Assembly: GCA_003255065.1 (NCBI GenBank)
Contig: QAOA01000143.1
Location: 248,001 to 312,000 of the forward strand
Origin: Cercis canadensis
Lineage: Eukaryota; Streptophyta; Magnoliopsida; Fabales; Fabaceae
Direction of reading: 5' to 3'
DNA: 64,000 bases
How positions within the stretch are numbered: position 1 is the first letter of the stretch; each line of letters begins with the position of its first letter. Positions 23,939-35,790 of the stretch are shown here, piece after piece. A program made the translations under genes and the position numbers. Below the pieces are notes generated by a model, which was not told the DNA's origin, searched no databases, and saw only the letters and a list, made by a program, of their open reading frames with translations.

Positions 23939-23960
23939 AATATATATATATATATATAGA
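23939..23960. repeat. TA dinucleotide microsatellite
   Basis: About ten TA units lie in the intron between the exons ending at 23722 and starting at 25292. Confidence 0.9.
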
Positions 23961-24289
23961 CACATACACAAGTTTGTAACCCTTATTTTGTAAAAGTAAA
24001 ACATATGCAACTTGAACTTGTAAGGGAGGGCATGAAAGGCCTAAGATAAAATAGAAATGGTTTCCTTATTGTATGCAATTCAAATGCAATATAATTTGAC
24101 AGGCATTCGCTTTATTTGGTTTTGCCCATCTATGTATGCTGTAGTAATATGTTAATCAAAACTAAAAGATTAAAATGTTCTTTATTTTTTTATAGTAAAT
24201 TAAGTTTTATGGATTTAATTATACAATAACCCTTTAATAATTTTTTTAAGGTTAGTCGGGGCAAGTGCATATCTAACATATAAAGGCAA

Positions 24290-25255
24290 TAATTTGAGAA
24301 ACCAAATTTATAAAGATGTCTGTGACTTGATCTTCAGTCTTGCAAAAGTTCAGCACAATGTCCTCTTCTTCAATCTTCTCTCTAAGAAAACTGAAAACTG
24401 AGTTCATTGTGTTTAGTGCAATTATGAAAATCTAGATTATTGCAATGGCTAAATGTCAGAAAAGATTGTGGAGGGGTAACCTTGGTCTTGCAATGTATTA
24501 TACTTTAGCTAATGATAAAGCCATGGATACCATGTTTCTTTGACAACCATGAGACAACATTGATTCCTAAGAAAATTGAGCAACCTGATGTACTTATTCT
24601 ATCATCAATTGAGCTAGTCCATCCGTATTAGTGTAACCACTCAACTAATTGTCTTCTTGAGCTTGGTATAGAATACCGTAGTTATTGATGCATGACATAT
24701 CTTAGAGTGCACTTGTCTGTTTCCTTGTGTTGCTTGCTTCTTTGTTTTGGTCTTTTGGGCCATGGTGTTGCTTGCTAGGCCACTCATAAATCATACTGAC
24801 AGATTACAACAAAAATAATGTCTGGTCTTCAGTGAATGATCAGTGACCTCACAAATTTTCTATACAAGCTCTTGTTTGCCTTATCCATTTCATCTTTTTT
24901 TGAAAGATTCTCTTTAGCAATTATTGTAGTAGAAACTTGTTCGCAATCTACAGAATATTTCTTTTGAGAAAGAAAACTTCTTCCATTTTCTTGCTTCACT
25001 TGCATGCTAAGAAAGTACTCCATAAGACTGAAGTCAGCTAAAATTGATTCTTCATGGCCTTTACAAAATCTTCTATCGAGTGATCATTAGTTTCCATGTC
25101 AATCAATTTTAAGTACTTTTTGAAAGAGATCTATAGAATAACAAGATGAAGAGATGTATTAAAACCTTTCCCAAGTACTTATTTGGAATTCTTTTGACTT
25201 TCAACATGCTCTTTGCCATTCCAGCAATGCTACTATGCTAGGGCATTATTTCTGC
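24290..25255 (-). pseudogene. Copia RT/RNase H relic inside an RHD3-like intron
   Basis: Minus-strand fragments read MEYFLSMQVKQENGRSFLSQ, then SLYRKFVRSLIIH (the usual YRSLVGSLIYL), and near 24310 a KTEDQV phrase typical of the RNase H end. It is a heavily decayed copia pol fragment without LTRs. A homologous relic precedes the equivalent exon near 35470, so the insertion predates duplication of those copies. Confidence 0.75.
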
Positions 25256-26698
25256 AAAATTAATTATATTTTCCTCCTCTATATTTCTTAGCTTGTCGAA
25301 CCTGTATATCAAGCTATGGTGAATCATTTAAGGCTGGAACATTTGGAGAAATTCATGGAAGCATTTGATAAGGATTCAGATGAACATAACAGGTATTCAA
25401 CGGTTGATGATCGTATCCAGTATTGTTTACTTGAATTTGACAAAGACTGTGCAGGTAATGCGACAGTTAGACAGGTTTCTTTATAGATAACTGGCGAATT
25501 TCTTAGTTCTTTATTGGATTCATGTTTTATAATGTTAAACTTTGTAATCACTTTTATGTAAGTTTGTTATATTGAAATTGTAGCATTTACTCTTAGAAAG
25601 AGTAGTGGGTTTAAGCCACAATAAATCCCAAGGGAGATTAAAAAGATTTTAATTAATTTTCTTGTAGCATTTATCCTTAGTTATAACATTTCTTGGGTTC
25701 TATATATTCTTTGACGTCATAACTAATATATGTAGAAACAATGTATGTATGTGCACTGGAAGAGTTCGATGAGCATAGTTAGCTGAAAAGTGATATAATG
25801 TAAATGTTCATATTTCATGGGATACCATGTTAGTACTTTTTATTTATTTATTTATTTATTTCTTTGTGAGAAGTTTTGTTAATTATAGAAAGGATTTGAC
25901 CTATGTAGATTGAAGAATTAGGAGGCTATACAATATAATACACTGATAACTTAACTTTGCAGCTATCAGAGTTGATCGAGCGAAGTGGGACACAGTGAAA
26001 GGAAAAGCTAAACTTCAGAGTGATATGAATTCATACACTCGTACCAAACATGAACACAAACTGGCCTATAAAATCAGACGACTTTATGAGGTATGACATT
26101 TATAGTTCATATTTATACAACTAAAAATCATTGTCTACAAAAGGAAACGTTTAAAATGACATAATTGGTAAGTAATTCCAAGGTACCGAATATCATGTAA
26201 ATCTATGCCAATTTTCCCAACCATTGTATATTGTATTCGTCAAACTTTAAGGGCGTGTTTAGTTACAGGAAATTTTCAGTTTCTGGGAACTTCTACAAAT
26301 ATTGAAAAAATAAAATTGAGATACAAGGCCTTCCAAAAGTGCTTATATATAACTCCTTCTAAGTGGATAATAATTTAGTGTCGGGTTAGAGCGTTAGCCG
26401 ATAACTTCCACATATTACACATATAAACGTTTGGTCATTTCTGGGTTACAAAGGAATACAATGTGCTGGGTAAAGGGGAAAGGAGTAGAGGATGGTATTT
26501 AAACGCATGATATGAGATACCTTGATTGCTGAGACTCGGGAAGGTGCCATTAGACCCAAAGCAACCTAGCCTATCACAGATACCAACCTTTGCAGCAGTA
26601 TTCAATTTTATTAAGCCACTAGTGTGTTTGGATTAGCTTAGAAATAATAGATTATGTATTTAATCGATTATGGGTAGAATTGATTATTAAAAAATTAA

Positions 26699-27486
26699 GG
26701 AAAAAGTCCAAAAAACTCCCATGAACTATACACCTTGTGCACTTTACTTCTCAAGCTTTGAATGTAAGGAATACCTCCTTCAACTACTAAAATGTGCGTT
26801 TTACCCCCAAGACCCAAACGGACGTCCAATAATAGACGGAAAGAGTCATATGCCTGGCATATGGAGTGTTTAATCTGGGTCATAGTGCAATTTATAAGGG
26901 TATAAATGAAAATAAATTTATAAAATTGGGGTCAAAAAGTAATATTTACAAATTTTTGGAGCCAAATTATAATATTCAAAATTTGTCATCTTCAACCTAG
27001 AGCAGGTATCCATTTCCAAAAGTCAACTCGTTTTCAAATCCATTCGGGTCCTCTTCATATCTCTCAATATTTTTCAACTAAAATTTGTAAATCATATACC
27101 ATTTTAAATGTTTGTGAAATTTGCAACAATATTATGCTATTTGTTTTAATATTGAAGCTCAAAATGAAGCACGAAAAGCTAAAGGCAGCTGCAGCAGCAG
27201 TGGTACATGTTCTCTCTAATCAAGAATGAATTTCTCCAAATTTTTTAAGGGGTTTTGTGCGAAATTCGTTTTCTAACACTAGCAAAGCAATTTCTTTCTC
27301 AAATGGTTTAATCTTTGTCCAAATTCTTTAAGGGGTTTCAAAATTCATTTTTTAATACTACCCAAGCAAATTTTGAGGATATTAGCTATGATTTAGTAGT
27401 TGAAGGAGATCTTCCCTACTTTTTTAAAGCTTGGGGGGTAAAGCGCACAAGGTGTATAATTCAGGGAGNATTTTTGGACTTTTTCC
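26699..27486. mobile_element. Non-autonomous Mutator-like element, family 1, copy 2
   Basis: A 788-bp element has the same ends as 12710-13126 (ggaaaaagtcc ... gactttttcc) and terminal inverted repeats of about 100 bp. It is flanked by perfect 9-bp duplications aaaaattaa (26690-26698 and 27487-27495). It lies in the intron after the exon ending at 26090. The interior is longer than in copy 1 and shows no long ORF. An N at 27469 falls in the right terminal repeat. Confidence 0.9.
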
Positions 27487-27824
27487 AAAAATTAATTTAT
27501 GGAGGAATCTATTTATGTTTGGAGGCATAAATTTATAAGTGATTTATAATAATCAGTTTTCGTTTGGATTCTATAAAGAAAATCACATCTAAATATCAAA
27601 TTACTAAAAATAGTATAAAGAAATTTTTTGGTGTAATAAATATATAGAAAATCAATTAAGTAAAAAGGAGAGGTAATGGTAAAATAAACAATGAATTCAT
27701 AATGGAAAGCTTAGGTGAGAGAGCTTATGTGAAAAAGCTGTTGGGCATATGTGACATAATCGATCATAGGACTAAAAAAGCTGTTGTAATGTTCAAATAA
27801 TAAAAATCGATTATATAACTAAAT

Positions 27825-27905
27825 TAGTGGTGAGTGGTTAGAGTAGTTTGTTGGAAGTTAGGAGTTCAAACCTTTGCGCCATCATGTAACCAAAGAAAAA
27901 GTGTT
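27825..27905 (+). repeat. SINE-like tRNA-derived head, repeated at 31750 and 44808
   Basis: TAGTGGTGAGTGG resembles a polymerase III A box and GTTCAAACC about 27 bases later resembles a B box. The 70-bp segment ending catgtaaccaaag recurs, diverged, at about 44808-44875 in the other RHD3-like copy, so it is a dispersed repeat. It cannot be a working tRNA gene, because no cloverleaf closes. Confidence 0.4.
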
Positions 27906-28664
27906 CCATTTTATTAACCATCTGTTTTGTTACAATTATTTTATTCAATACTATACATTTAATAACTAGCCAATCTATAGTCTAGTTATATCCATTTAAT
28001 AAGTAGGACATTTAGTTATCATAATTATATCCCATCATGTTAAATTGTGGTTTTAATACACTACTGAAAAGTTTTTGCCCTTGATTTTTTGAGCTAAAGC
28101 CCTTCTAGAGTAATATTGAAGAGCTTTTGGATAGATCTTATAATCAAACTGGGTTTTCCTTTTCTTGCCAACTCTATTTGTATTCTTGTACGACAAATTT
28201 TTTAGAGTCTCGTTACAACTTTTTAGACTATTGGAATGAGACTATAAATTAATTCTTTGTTGTTCATGTGCATTCGCTGTTTTTGGGATTTAATGTGCCA
28301 TTTCACTAGAGCAAGTGTTAGAATATTTTGAACACCTATTCCCCGGATATTAGGAATTATCATAACTGCAAAACACAATGGAATTGTCCCATGGGAATTA
28401 GTTTACTGATGTTCTTTTCTTTTTCTATAGCCAAAACTGAAACAGGAATTATCAGATTCTGTGGGATATATTTTGTCCGAAGAAACAGATCCAACTTGGT
28501 CAAAAATAAGAGAGCGGTTCACAAGTGTGATTGAGTCAACTCTCTCTCGATTCCATAGTACATTATCAGAGTTTCGGGTTGATGAAGAAAACAGGAAAGA
28601 AAAGATTTAGAGGATAGAGAAATATGCAAAACTTGTTTTGAATCTAAGGCCAGAGAAGAATCTG

Positions 28665-29143
28665 GTAGGGCCAAAATCCATATGATCAGGAAGTAAGTTG
28701 TATCTTGACGTGGACCGGGTCGTAGGAGAACTCATGGATCGAGTAGAGCATAATAAGGCCCAGAAGAAAAGAGGTCATAATGGGCATGTTTCAGTAAAAG
28801 AGGTATAACTTTCAGCTCGGGTGGAGTTAAGGGGCCTGTGACCCAGGGGTTTCGAAGCTCGTTCAGAGGCGAATACTGAGGCAACCTGGGTTTACCCAGT
28901 TGAAGCCAAATTCGGGCCCAAAATCCTTCAAAAACGTCGGTTTTAGGCTATTTTGTAGTTTACTTATTTCTTTTGTAATGTTTTAGAGTTTCCCTTAAGT
29001 ACTTAAGCTTTATATTTCTTTGTAGCCACATTCATAATATTATTCAGTTTCTTTGTGTTTGAGGTTCATTTCTTTGTTTTCTTGCTGCGTCACATCTAAT
29101 CATGAAATTATAATTTATTCCTTGGGAAATTTCTACAACTTAG
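28665..29143 (+). other. Intron segment with LTR-like insertion
   Basis: After a possible donor (GTAGGG) the intron has higher GC content and phrases such as gggtttacccag, then gttttagagtttcccttaag and aagctttatatttctttg. These look like the transcribed part of a gypsy LTR. I see no clear ends, so this is tentative. The same segment recurs near 32590-33106. Confidence 0.35.
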
Positions 29144-30389
29144 GCTTATATGGACACCTATTTGATGGAAAACAGATTTGTCAAAATTTTCAATTATGGC
29201 TACAATTCATGGCTCCGTGATTGGAAAAACGATAATGAAATTGACAGATCTGCCAGTTATGCTGTTTACACTGTATGATACCATAACTCATTGTGCATAA
29301 TTTTACGTTTTCGAAACTGTTAGAATTGAAAATGGATTATTATAATACATCTAGCTAGTACTCGATTTTGCAACATATAACTTATTTTTACTTTTTAATT
29401 ATATTAAAATTTCTGCAGCCCGTGAAGTTGCTGGCTGGGTTAGCGGCAATGCGTTTGGAAGATGGTGATACTGATGCTGCTTTATTGGTTTACCGAGACC
29501 AAAAGGTGTTAGAAAATCTTGATTCTCCATCTTGGGAACATGTGAGAGCCCGGGACTTAGGAAATTTAAGTTGATATTTCCTTTTTTTTTTTTTAGTGAG
29601 AAGTTAACAATGCTATATACATTCTGAAAATATAATTGCTGCAAGTTGAAATGGATATACAGAAGAATAATATTTTTTATAAACTAATTATCCACACATT
29701 ACTTCCTACTCAGACACTTGCTAGCATTTGGACTAAATACATGGCTGGTACTTGAGATGAGAAAAGGGTTGTTTTTATATATGCTATTTACATCCATTAC
29801 CTTTAACCTTAATACATTGTTTTTGTGGTATACATTAATGTAGGTTCCACCCTCCAGAACCTTGATAACACCTATTCTGTTCAAAATGTTGTGGGAAGCG
29901 TTCAAGGTTGAGGTAAAAGATGCTGTCAATAACGCTCGAGAGGTACCATATTGCCCACTTTAAGAGTGTGTGTGTCTCTATATATATATCCTAACATTTG
30001 AACGTTGATCTAAATATTTTATTTCCTTTTCCCTGAAAAAAAATTAATTTCTTTAAAAATAACTTATAATATATTCATACTAAATTTTGCATTATAAAAA
30101 GACAAATGCGAAAGTTGTGTCAAACGATTGTTAAAGCAATTTTAAAAAAAAAAAATTATGACTTGCATCATAAAAATATTTAATAATATGTATGTTCACA
30201 GAGACATATAATTTCAAACATGGAAACGAAACTACAAGGAAATAGTGTTAAGAAGCAGTCACCTCAATGAGGCGGATTTTAACAAAAACAATTAATGGTT
30301 TTCAGAAAATTTTTTTTTCTAAAAAAAAAAATACGTTTCAATTGAAGTTTCAAACAAATGTAAACAGCGAGATAATTATACTGTGTTTA

Positions 30390-31229
30390 CTTTTACAAAC
30401 CTGAGAATTGCTTCCTAAGAAAATGGAATAAGCTGAAGTGTTTCTTCTGTCATTAATTGAGCCAGCCCATCAATATCAGTGTAAGCAATCAATATATAGT
30501 CTTCTTCAGCTTCGTATAGAATAGCATAGTAATTGGCACATTTGACATATCTTAGAGTTCTCTTGGCTGTTTCATATATTGTTGCATGCGATGCTCAATC
30601 TTAGTAATAATACTAATGGCATAAGTAATGTCTAGTCTTGTATTAATGATCAGTGACTTGACAAGTTTCATCTCTCTTTGCCTTCTCCATGTCATCGTTC
30701 ATTCCAAGCAACCTCTTAACTAGTTCACAATCTACCATAGAAACTTCTTCAATAAATCGATAGCATAACTTCTTTGAGAAGGAAACTTCTTCACATTCTT
30801 GCTTTACTTCTGTACTAAGAAAGTACTTCATGAGCTTCAAGTAATCTGAAATTGATTCACCGAGTGGCCTTTCTTTAAATCTTCTAGTTAGTGATCATTA
30901 GTTCCCATTTAAATCAACTAATCAATATAAGGGAAAAATTAGACTTTCAATGCCACATTGAATTTGGACATAATCATAGAGAGGGCTAACTTGTACTTCT
31001 TTGGAATTTGTTCTATTGTAAATAACTATCTATCTCACCATTTCAACCTCTTGGAGTTTGTTTAAGGCTTTCCATTTGATGTTTATACACGTTCTCATCC
31101 CCTTTGATGGTATAGCCTTGTAGTTGCTTTTCATACAATTTTCTTTCAAGTTCTCTAGTAAGAAAGGCTGAATTCACATCAAAATAATGGGCAAAGGTTT
31201 TGATTGACAAGATAGAGTTAAGGAAGTTC
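30390..31229 (-). pseudogene. Copia RT relic, left repeat copy
   Basis: Minus-strand pieces KLMKYFLSTEVKQECEEVSF and AKRDETCQVTDH match the copia RT region around GIEVKQ and the Y-R-S-L-V-G motif. The complete version is at 34350-35440. The gap truncates it. It directly follows RHD3-like exon 19 sequence, whereas in copy 1 the homologous relic precedes exon 14, so two gene copies are fused here out of order. Confidence 0.72.
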
Positions 31230-31671
31230 NNNNNNNNNNNNNNNNNNNNNNNNNNNNNNNNNNNNNNNNNNNNNNNNNNNNNNNNNNNNNNNNNNNNNNN
31301 NNNNNNNNNNNNNNNNNNNNNNNNNNNNNNNNNNNNNNNNNNNNNNNNNNNNNNNNNNNNNNNNNNNNNNNNNNNNNNNNNNNNNNNNNNNNNNNNNNNN
31401 NNNNNNNNNNNNNNNNNNNNNNNNNNNNNNNNNNNNNNNNNNNNNNNNNNNNNNNNNNNNNNNNNNNNNNNNNNNNNNNNNNNNNNNNNNNNNNNNNNNN
31501 NNNNNNNNNNNNNNNNNNNNNNNNNNNNNNNNNNNNNNNNNNNNNNNNNNNNNNNNNNNNNNNNNNNNNNNNNNNNNNNNNNNNNNNNNNNNNNNNNNNN
31601 NNNNNNNNNNNNNNNNNNNNNNNNNNNNNNNNNNNNNNNNNNNNNNNNNNNNNNNNNNNNNNNNNNNNNNN
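31230..31671. other. Assembly gap (442 N)
   Basis: This run of undetermined bases separates two near-identical 3.5-kb copies. The sequence that would follow the left edge (gttaaggaagttc) is found at 35180-35192, at the end of the right copy. Confidence 1.
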
Positions 31672-34600
31672 ATATGTGACATAATCGATCATAGGACTAA
31701 AAAAGCTGTTGTAATGTTCAAATAATAAAAATCGATTATATAACTAAATTAGTGGTGAGTGGTTAGAGTAGTTTGTTGGAAGTTAGGAGTTCAAACCTTT
31801 GCGCCATCATGTAACCAAAGAAAAAGTGTTCCATTTTATTAACCATCTGTTTTGTTACAATTATTTTATTCAATACTATACATTTAATAACTAGCCAATC
31901 TATAGTCTAGTTATATCCATTTAATAAGTAGGACATTTAGTTATCATAATTATATCCCATCATGTTAAATTGTGGTTTTAATACACTACTGAAAAGTTTT
32001 TGCCATTGATTTTTTGAGCTAAAGCCCTTCTAGAGTAATATTGAAGAGCTTTTGGATAGATCTTATAATCAAACTGGGTTTTCCTTTTCTTGCCAACTCT
32101 ATTTGTATTCTTGTACGACAAATTTTTTAGAGTCTCGTTACAACTTTTTAGACTATTGGAATGAGACTATAAATTAATTCTTTATTGTTCATGTGCATTC
32201 GCTGTTTTTGGGATTTAATGTGCCATTTCACTAGAGCAAGTGTTAGAATATTTTGAACACCTATTCCCCGGATATTAGGAATTATCATAACTGCAAAACA
32301 CAATGGAATTGTCCCATGGGAATTAGTTTACTGATGTTCTTTTCTTTTTCTATAGCCAAAACTGAAACAGGAATTATCAGATTCTGTGGGATATATTTTG
32401 TGCGAAGAAACAGATCCAACTTGGTCAAAAATAAGAGAGCGGTTCACAAGTGTGATTAAGTCAACTCTCTCTCGATTCCATAGTACATTATCAGAGTTTC
32501 GGGTTGATGAAGAAAACAGGAAAGAAAAGATTTAGAGGATAGAGAAATATGCAAAACTTGTTTTGAATCTAAGGCCAGAGAAGAATCTGGTAGGGCCAAA
32601 ATCCATATGATCAGGAAGTAAGTTGTATCTTGACGTGGACTGGGTCGTAGGAGAACTCATGGATCGAGTAGAGCATAATAAGGCCCAGAAGAAAAGAGGT
32701 CATAATGGACATGTTTCAATAAAAGAGGTATAACTTTCAGCTCGGGTGGAGTTAAGGGGCCTGTGACCCGGGGGTTTCGAAGCTCGTTCAGAGGCGAATA
32801 CCGAGGCAACCTGGGTTTACCCAGTTGAAGCCAAATTCGGGCCCAAAATCCTTCAAAAACGTCGGTTTTAGGTTGTTTTGTAGTTTACTGATTTCTTTTG
32901 TAATGTTTTAGGGTTTCCCTTACGTACTTAAGCTTTATATTTCTTTGTAGCCACATTCATAATATTATTCAATTTCTTTGAGAATTATATAATTTGTGTT
33001 TGAGGTTCTTTTAACTGTGTTTGAGGTTCATTTCTTTATTTTCTTGCTGCGTCACATCTAATCATGAAATTATAATTTATTCTCTTGGGAAATTTCTACA
33101 ACTTAGGCTTATATGGACACCTATTTGATGGAAAACAGATATGTCAAAATTTTCAATTATGGCTACAATTCATGGCTCCGTGATTGGAAAAACGATAATG
33201 AAATTGACAGATCTGCCAGTTATGCTGTTTACACTGTATGATACCATAACTCATTGTGCATAATTTTACGTTTTCGAAACTGTTAGAATTGAAAATGGAT
33301 TATTATAATACATCTAGCTAGTACTCGATTTTGCAACATATAACTTATTTTTACTTTTTAATTATATTAAAATTTCTGCAGCCCGTGAAGTTGCTGGCTG
33401 GGTTAGCGGCAATGCGTTTGGAAGATGGTGATACTGATGCTGCTTTATTGGTTTACCGAGACCAAAAGGTGTTAGAAAATCTTGATTCTCCATCTTGGGA
33501 ACATGTGAGAGCCCGGGACTTAGGAAATTTAAGTTGATATTTCCTTTTTTTTTTTTTAGTGAGAAGTTAACAATGCTATATACATTCTGAAAATATAATT
33601 GCTGCAAGTTGAAATGGATATACAGAAGAATAATATTTTTTATAAACTAATTATCCACACATTACTTCCTACTCAGACACTTGCTAGCATTTGGACTAAA
33701 TACATGGCTGGTACTTGAGATGAGAAAAGGGTTGTTTTTATATATGCTATTTACATCCATTACCTTTAACCTTAATACATTGTTTTTGTGGTATACATTA
33801 ATGTAGGTTCCACCCTCCAGAACCTTGATAACACCTATTCTGTTCAAAATGTTGTGGGAAGCGTTCAAGGTTGAGGTAAAAGATGCTGTCAATAACGCTC
33901 GAGAGGTACCATATTGCCCACTTTAAGAGTGTGTGTGTCTCTATATATATATCCTAACATTTGAACGTTGATCTAAATATTTTATTTCCTTTTCCCTGAA
34001 AAAAAATTAATTTCTTTAAAAATAACTTATAATATATTCATACTAAATTTTGCATTATAAAAAGACAAATGCGAAAGTTGTGTCAAACGATTGTTAAAGC
34101 AATTTTAAAAAAAAAAAATTATGACTTGCATCATAAAAATATTTAATAATATGTATGTTCACAGAGACATATAATTTCAAACATGGAAACGAAACTACAA
34201 GGAAATAGTGTTAAGAAGCAGTCACCTCAATGAGGCGGATTTTAACAAAAACAATTAATGGTTTTCAGAAAACTTTTTTTTCTAAAAAAAAAAATACGTT
34301 TCAATTGAAGTTTCAAACAAATGTAAACAGCGAGATAATTATACTGTGTTTACTTTTACAAACCTGAGAATTGCTTCCTAAGAAAATGGAATAAGCTGAA
34401 GTGTTTCTTCTGTCATTAATTGAGCCAGCCCATCAATATCAGTGTAAGCAATCAATATATAGTCTTCTTCAGCTTCGTATAGAATAGCATAGTAATTGGC
34501 ACATTTGACATATCTTAGAGTTCTCTTGGCTGTTTCATATATTGTTGCATGCGATGCTCAATCTTAGTAATAATACTAATGGCATAAGTAATGTCTAGTC

Positions 34601-35192
34601 TTGTATTAATGATCAGTGACTTGACAAGTTTCATCTCTCTTTGCCTTCTCCATGTCATCGTTCATTCCAAGCAACCTCTTAACTAGTTCACAATCTACCA
34701 TAGAAACTTCTTCAATAAATCGATAGCATAACTTCTTTGAGAAGGAAACTTCTTCACATTCTTGCTTTACTTCTGTACTAAGAAAGTACTTCATGAGCTT
34801 CAAGTAATCTGAAATTGATTCACCGAGTGGCCTTTCTTTAAATCTTCTAGTTAGTGATCATTAGTTCCCATTTAAATCAACTAATCAATATAAGGGAAAA
34901 ATTAGACTTTCAATGCCACATTGAATTTGGACATAATCATAGAGAGGGCTAACTTGTACTTCTTTGGAATTTGTTCTATTGTAAATAACTATCTATCTCA
35001 CCATTTCAACCTCTTGGAGCTTGTTTAAGGCTTTCCATTTGATGTTGATAGACGTTCTCATCCCCTTTGATGGTATAGCCTTGTAGTTGCTTTTCATACA
35101 ATTTTCTTTCAAGTTCTCTAGTAAGAAAGGCTGAATTCACATCAAAATAATGGGCAAAGGTTTTGATTGACAAGATAGAGTTAAGGAAGTTC
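31672..35192. repeat. Right copy of the 3.5-kb repeat flanking the gap
   Basis: It starts atatgtgacataatcgatca, as at 27747, and continues collinearly to the base where the left copy stops at the gap. Beyond that it runs on into unique sequence. This is the pattern expected of overlapping contig ends or two haplotypes laid end to end. Confidence 0.95.
32356..33905 (+). pseudogene. RHD3/SEY1-like exons 16-19, second copy
   Basis: Exons are 32356-32589, 33107-33235, 33382-33504 and 33807-33905, corresponding one to one with 28431-29942. They include TDPTWSKIRERFTSVIEST and SPSWEHV, and the same in-frame TAG (32533-32535). A few substitutions distinguish them, such as LCEET against LSEET. No upstream exons lie between the gap and this copy. 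It may be an allele of copy 1 rather than a separate gene. Confidence 0.85.
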
Positions 35193-35440
35193 TCCATTTG
35201 AGCAATGGCTGATAAAGTCTAGTTAAATTTTATCCCTAGTTGCTGAGTGTAGCCATTTGTAACTTAGCCTTGTGCTATTGAAGTGAGCCATCTTCATTAA
35301 AATTTGTTTCGAACACCCCTTTTAAGCCAACGATCCTCTTGTCTCGTGCCTTCTCCAAAAGCTGCCAAGTTCAACAATTTTTAATCATGTTCATCTCTTC
35401 ATACATGATTTTTCACAATTCTTTAGTAATTTGAATAGTA
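34350..35440 (-). pseudogene. Copia RT relic, right repeat copy
   Basis: From the N-terminal side, 35006-35197 encodes HYFDVNSAFLTRELERKLYE and QHQMESLKQAPRG, the copia RT palm region with its first catalytic D. 34606-34803 encodes MKYFLSTEVKQ. Stops and shifts abound and no LTRs are visible. It lies in the intron before an exon-14-like fragment, at the same place as the relic at 24290-25255. Confidence 0.78.
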
Positions 35441-35469
35441 GACATTATTTTTGGCACAATTAGTGATGT

Positions 35470-35790
35470 TTTCTCCTCTATATTTGTTAGCTGGTCCAAC
35501 CTCTACAACAAGATATGCTGAATCATTTAAGGCTGGAATATTTGAATTAATTCATGGATGCATTTGATAAGCATTCAGATGAACAGAAGCTAATTTTCGA
35601 GAACCAAATTTGCATTTCGTGCTACAAACCTGAAAAAGGTTATTTGGGCCCTAGGTGCTACAAACCTGACAAAGAGAAAGGTAATTTGATAGTTAGATAA
35701 GTGCTTTGAAATTCACATGTGAATTTCTTCGTTTTGAATGGGATTAATCCTTTATAAGGTGAACATTGTAACCATTTTTATGTGTTTGCC
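35470..35790 (+). pseudogene. RHD3-like exon 14 relic
   Basis: Aligned to 25292-25454, the + strand reads LVQPLQQDMLNHLRLE and then MDAFDKHSDEQ before diverging, with a stop between. The following intron sequence also matches (gatagttagataagtg against gacagttagacaggtt). It is a third occurrence of this exon and is non-functional. Confidence 0.75.

Larger units (their letters stand above)
21378..29942 (+). pseudogene. RHD3/SEY1-like GTPase, C-terminal half (copy 1), exons 9-19 equivalents
   Basis: RHD3/SEY1 proteins are dynamin-like GTPases anchored in the ER that fuse tubules. Numbering from the copy at 43782, exons here are 21378-21399 (remnant EEDFKLK), 21974-22132 ([30 protein letters not shown]), 23117-23185, 23277-23368, 23644-23722 (YDAEALYFDEEV), 25292-25454 (LVEPVYQAMVNHLRLEHLEK), 25963-26090 (RAKWDTVKGKAKLQSDM), 28431-28664, 29144-29272, 29419-29541 (SPSWEHV) and 29844-29942 (PPSRTLITPILFKMLWEAFK). 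Splice sites are GT-AG and phases fit throughout. It is broken by the copia insertion in the first exon and by an in-frame TAG at 28608. The GTPase domain lies left of the window if it exists, and the C-terminal membrane hairpin exon is not found. Confidence 0.88.
27747..31229. repeat. Left copy of a 3.5-kb repeat flanking the assembly gap
   Basis: This is near-identical to 31672-35192 (offset 3925, becoming 3963 after an insertion of about 38 bp near 32982-33020). It covers part of an intron, RHD3-like exons 16-19 and part of a copia relic. Only scattered substitutions separate the copies, including in the exons. Confidence 0.95.

Noticed and set aside
27825..27905. Functional tRNA gene
   Set aside because: A- and B-box-like words are present but the stems do not pair into a cloverleaf.
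29399..29644. Minus-strand 81-codon frame repeated at 33362
   Set aside because: Antisense to RHD3-like exon 18; repetition reflects the duplicated segment.
31174..31692. Frames of 154-172 codons composed of undetermined residues
   Set aside because: They are translation of the N gap.
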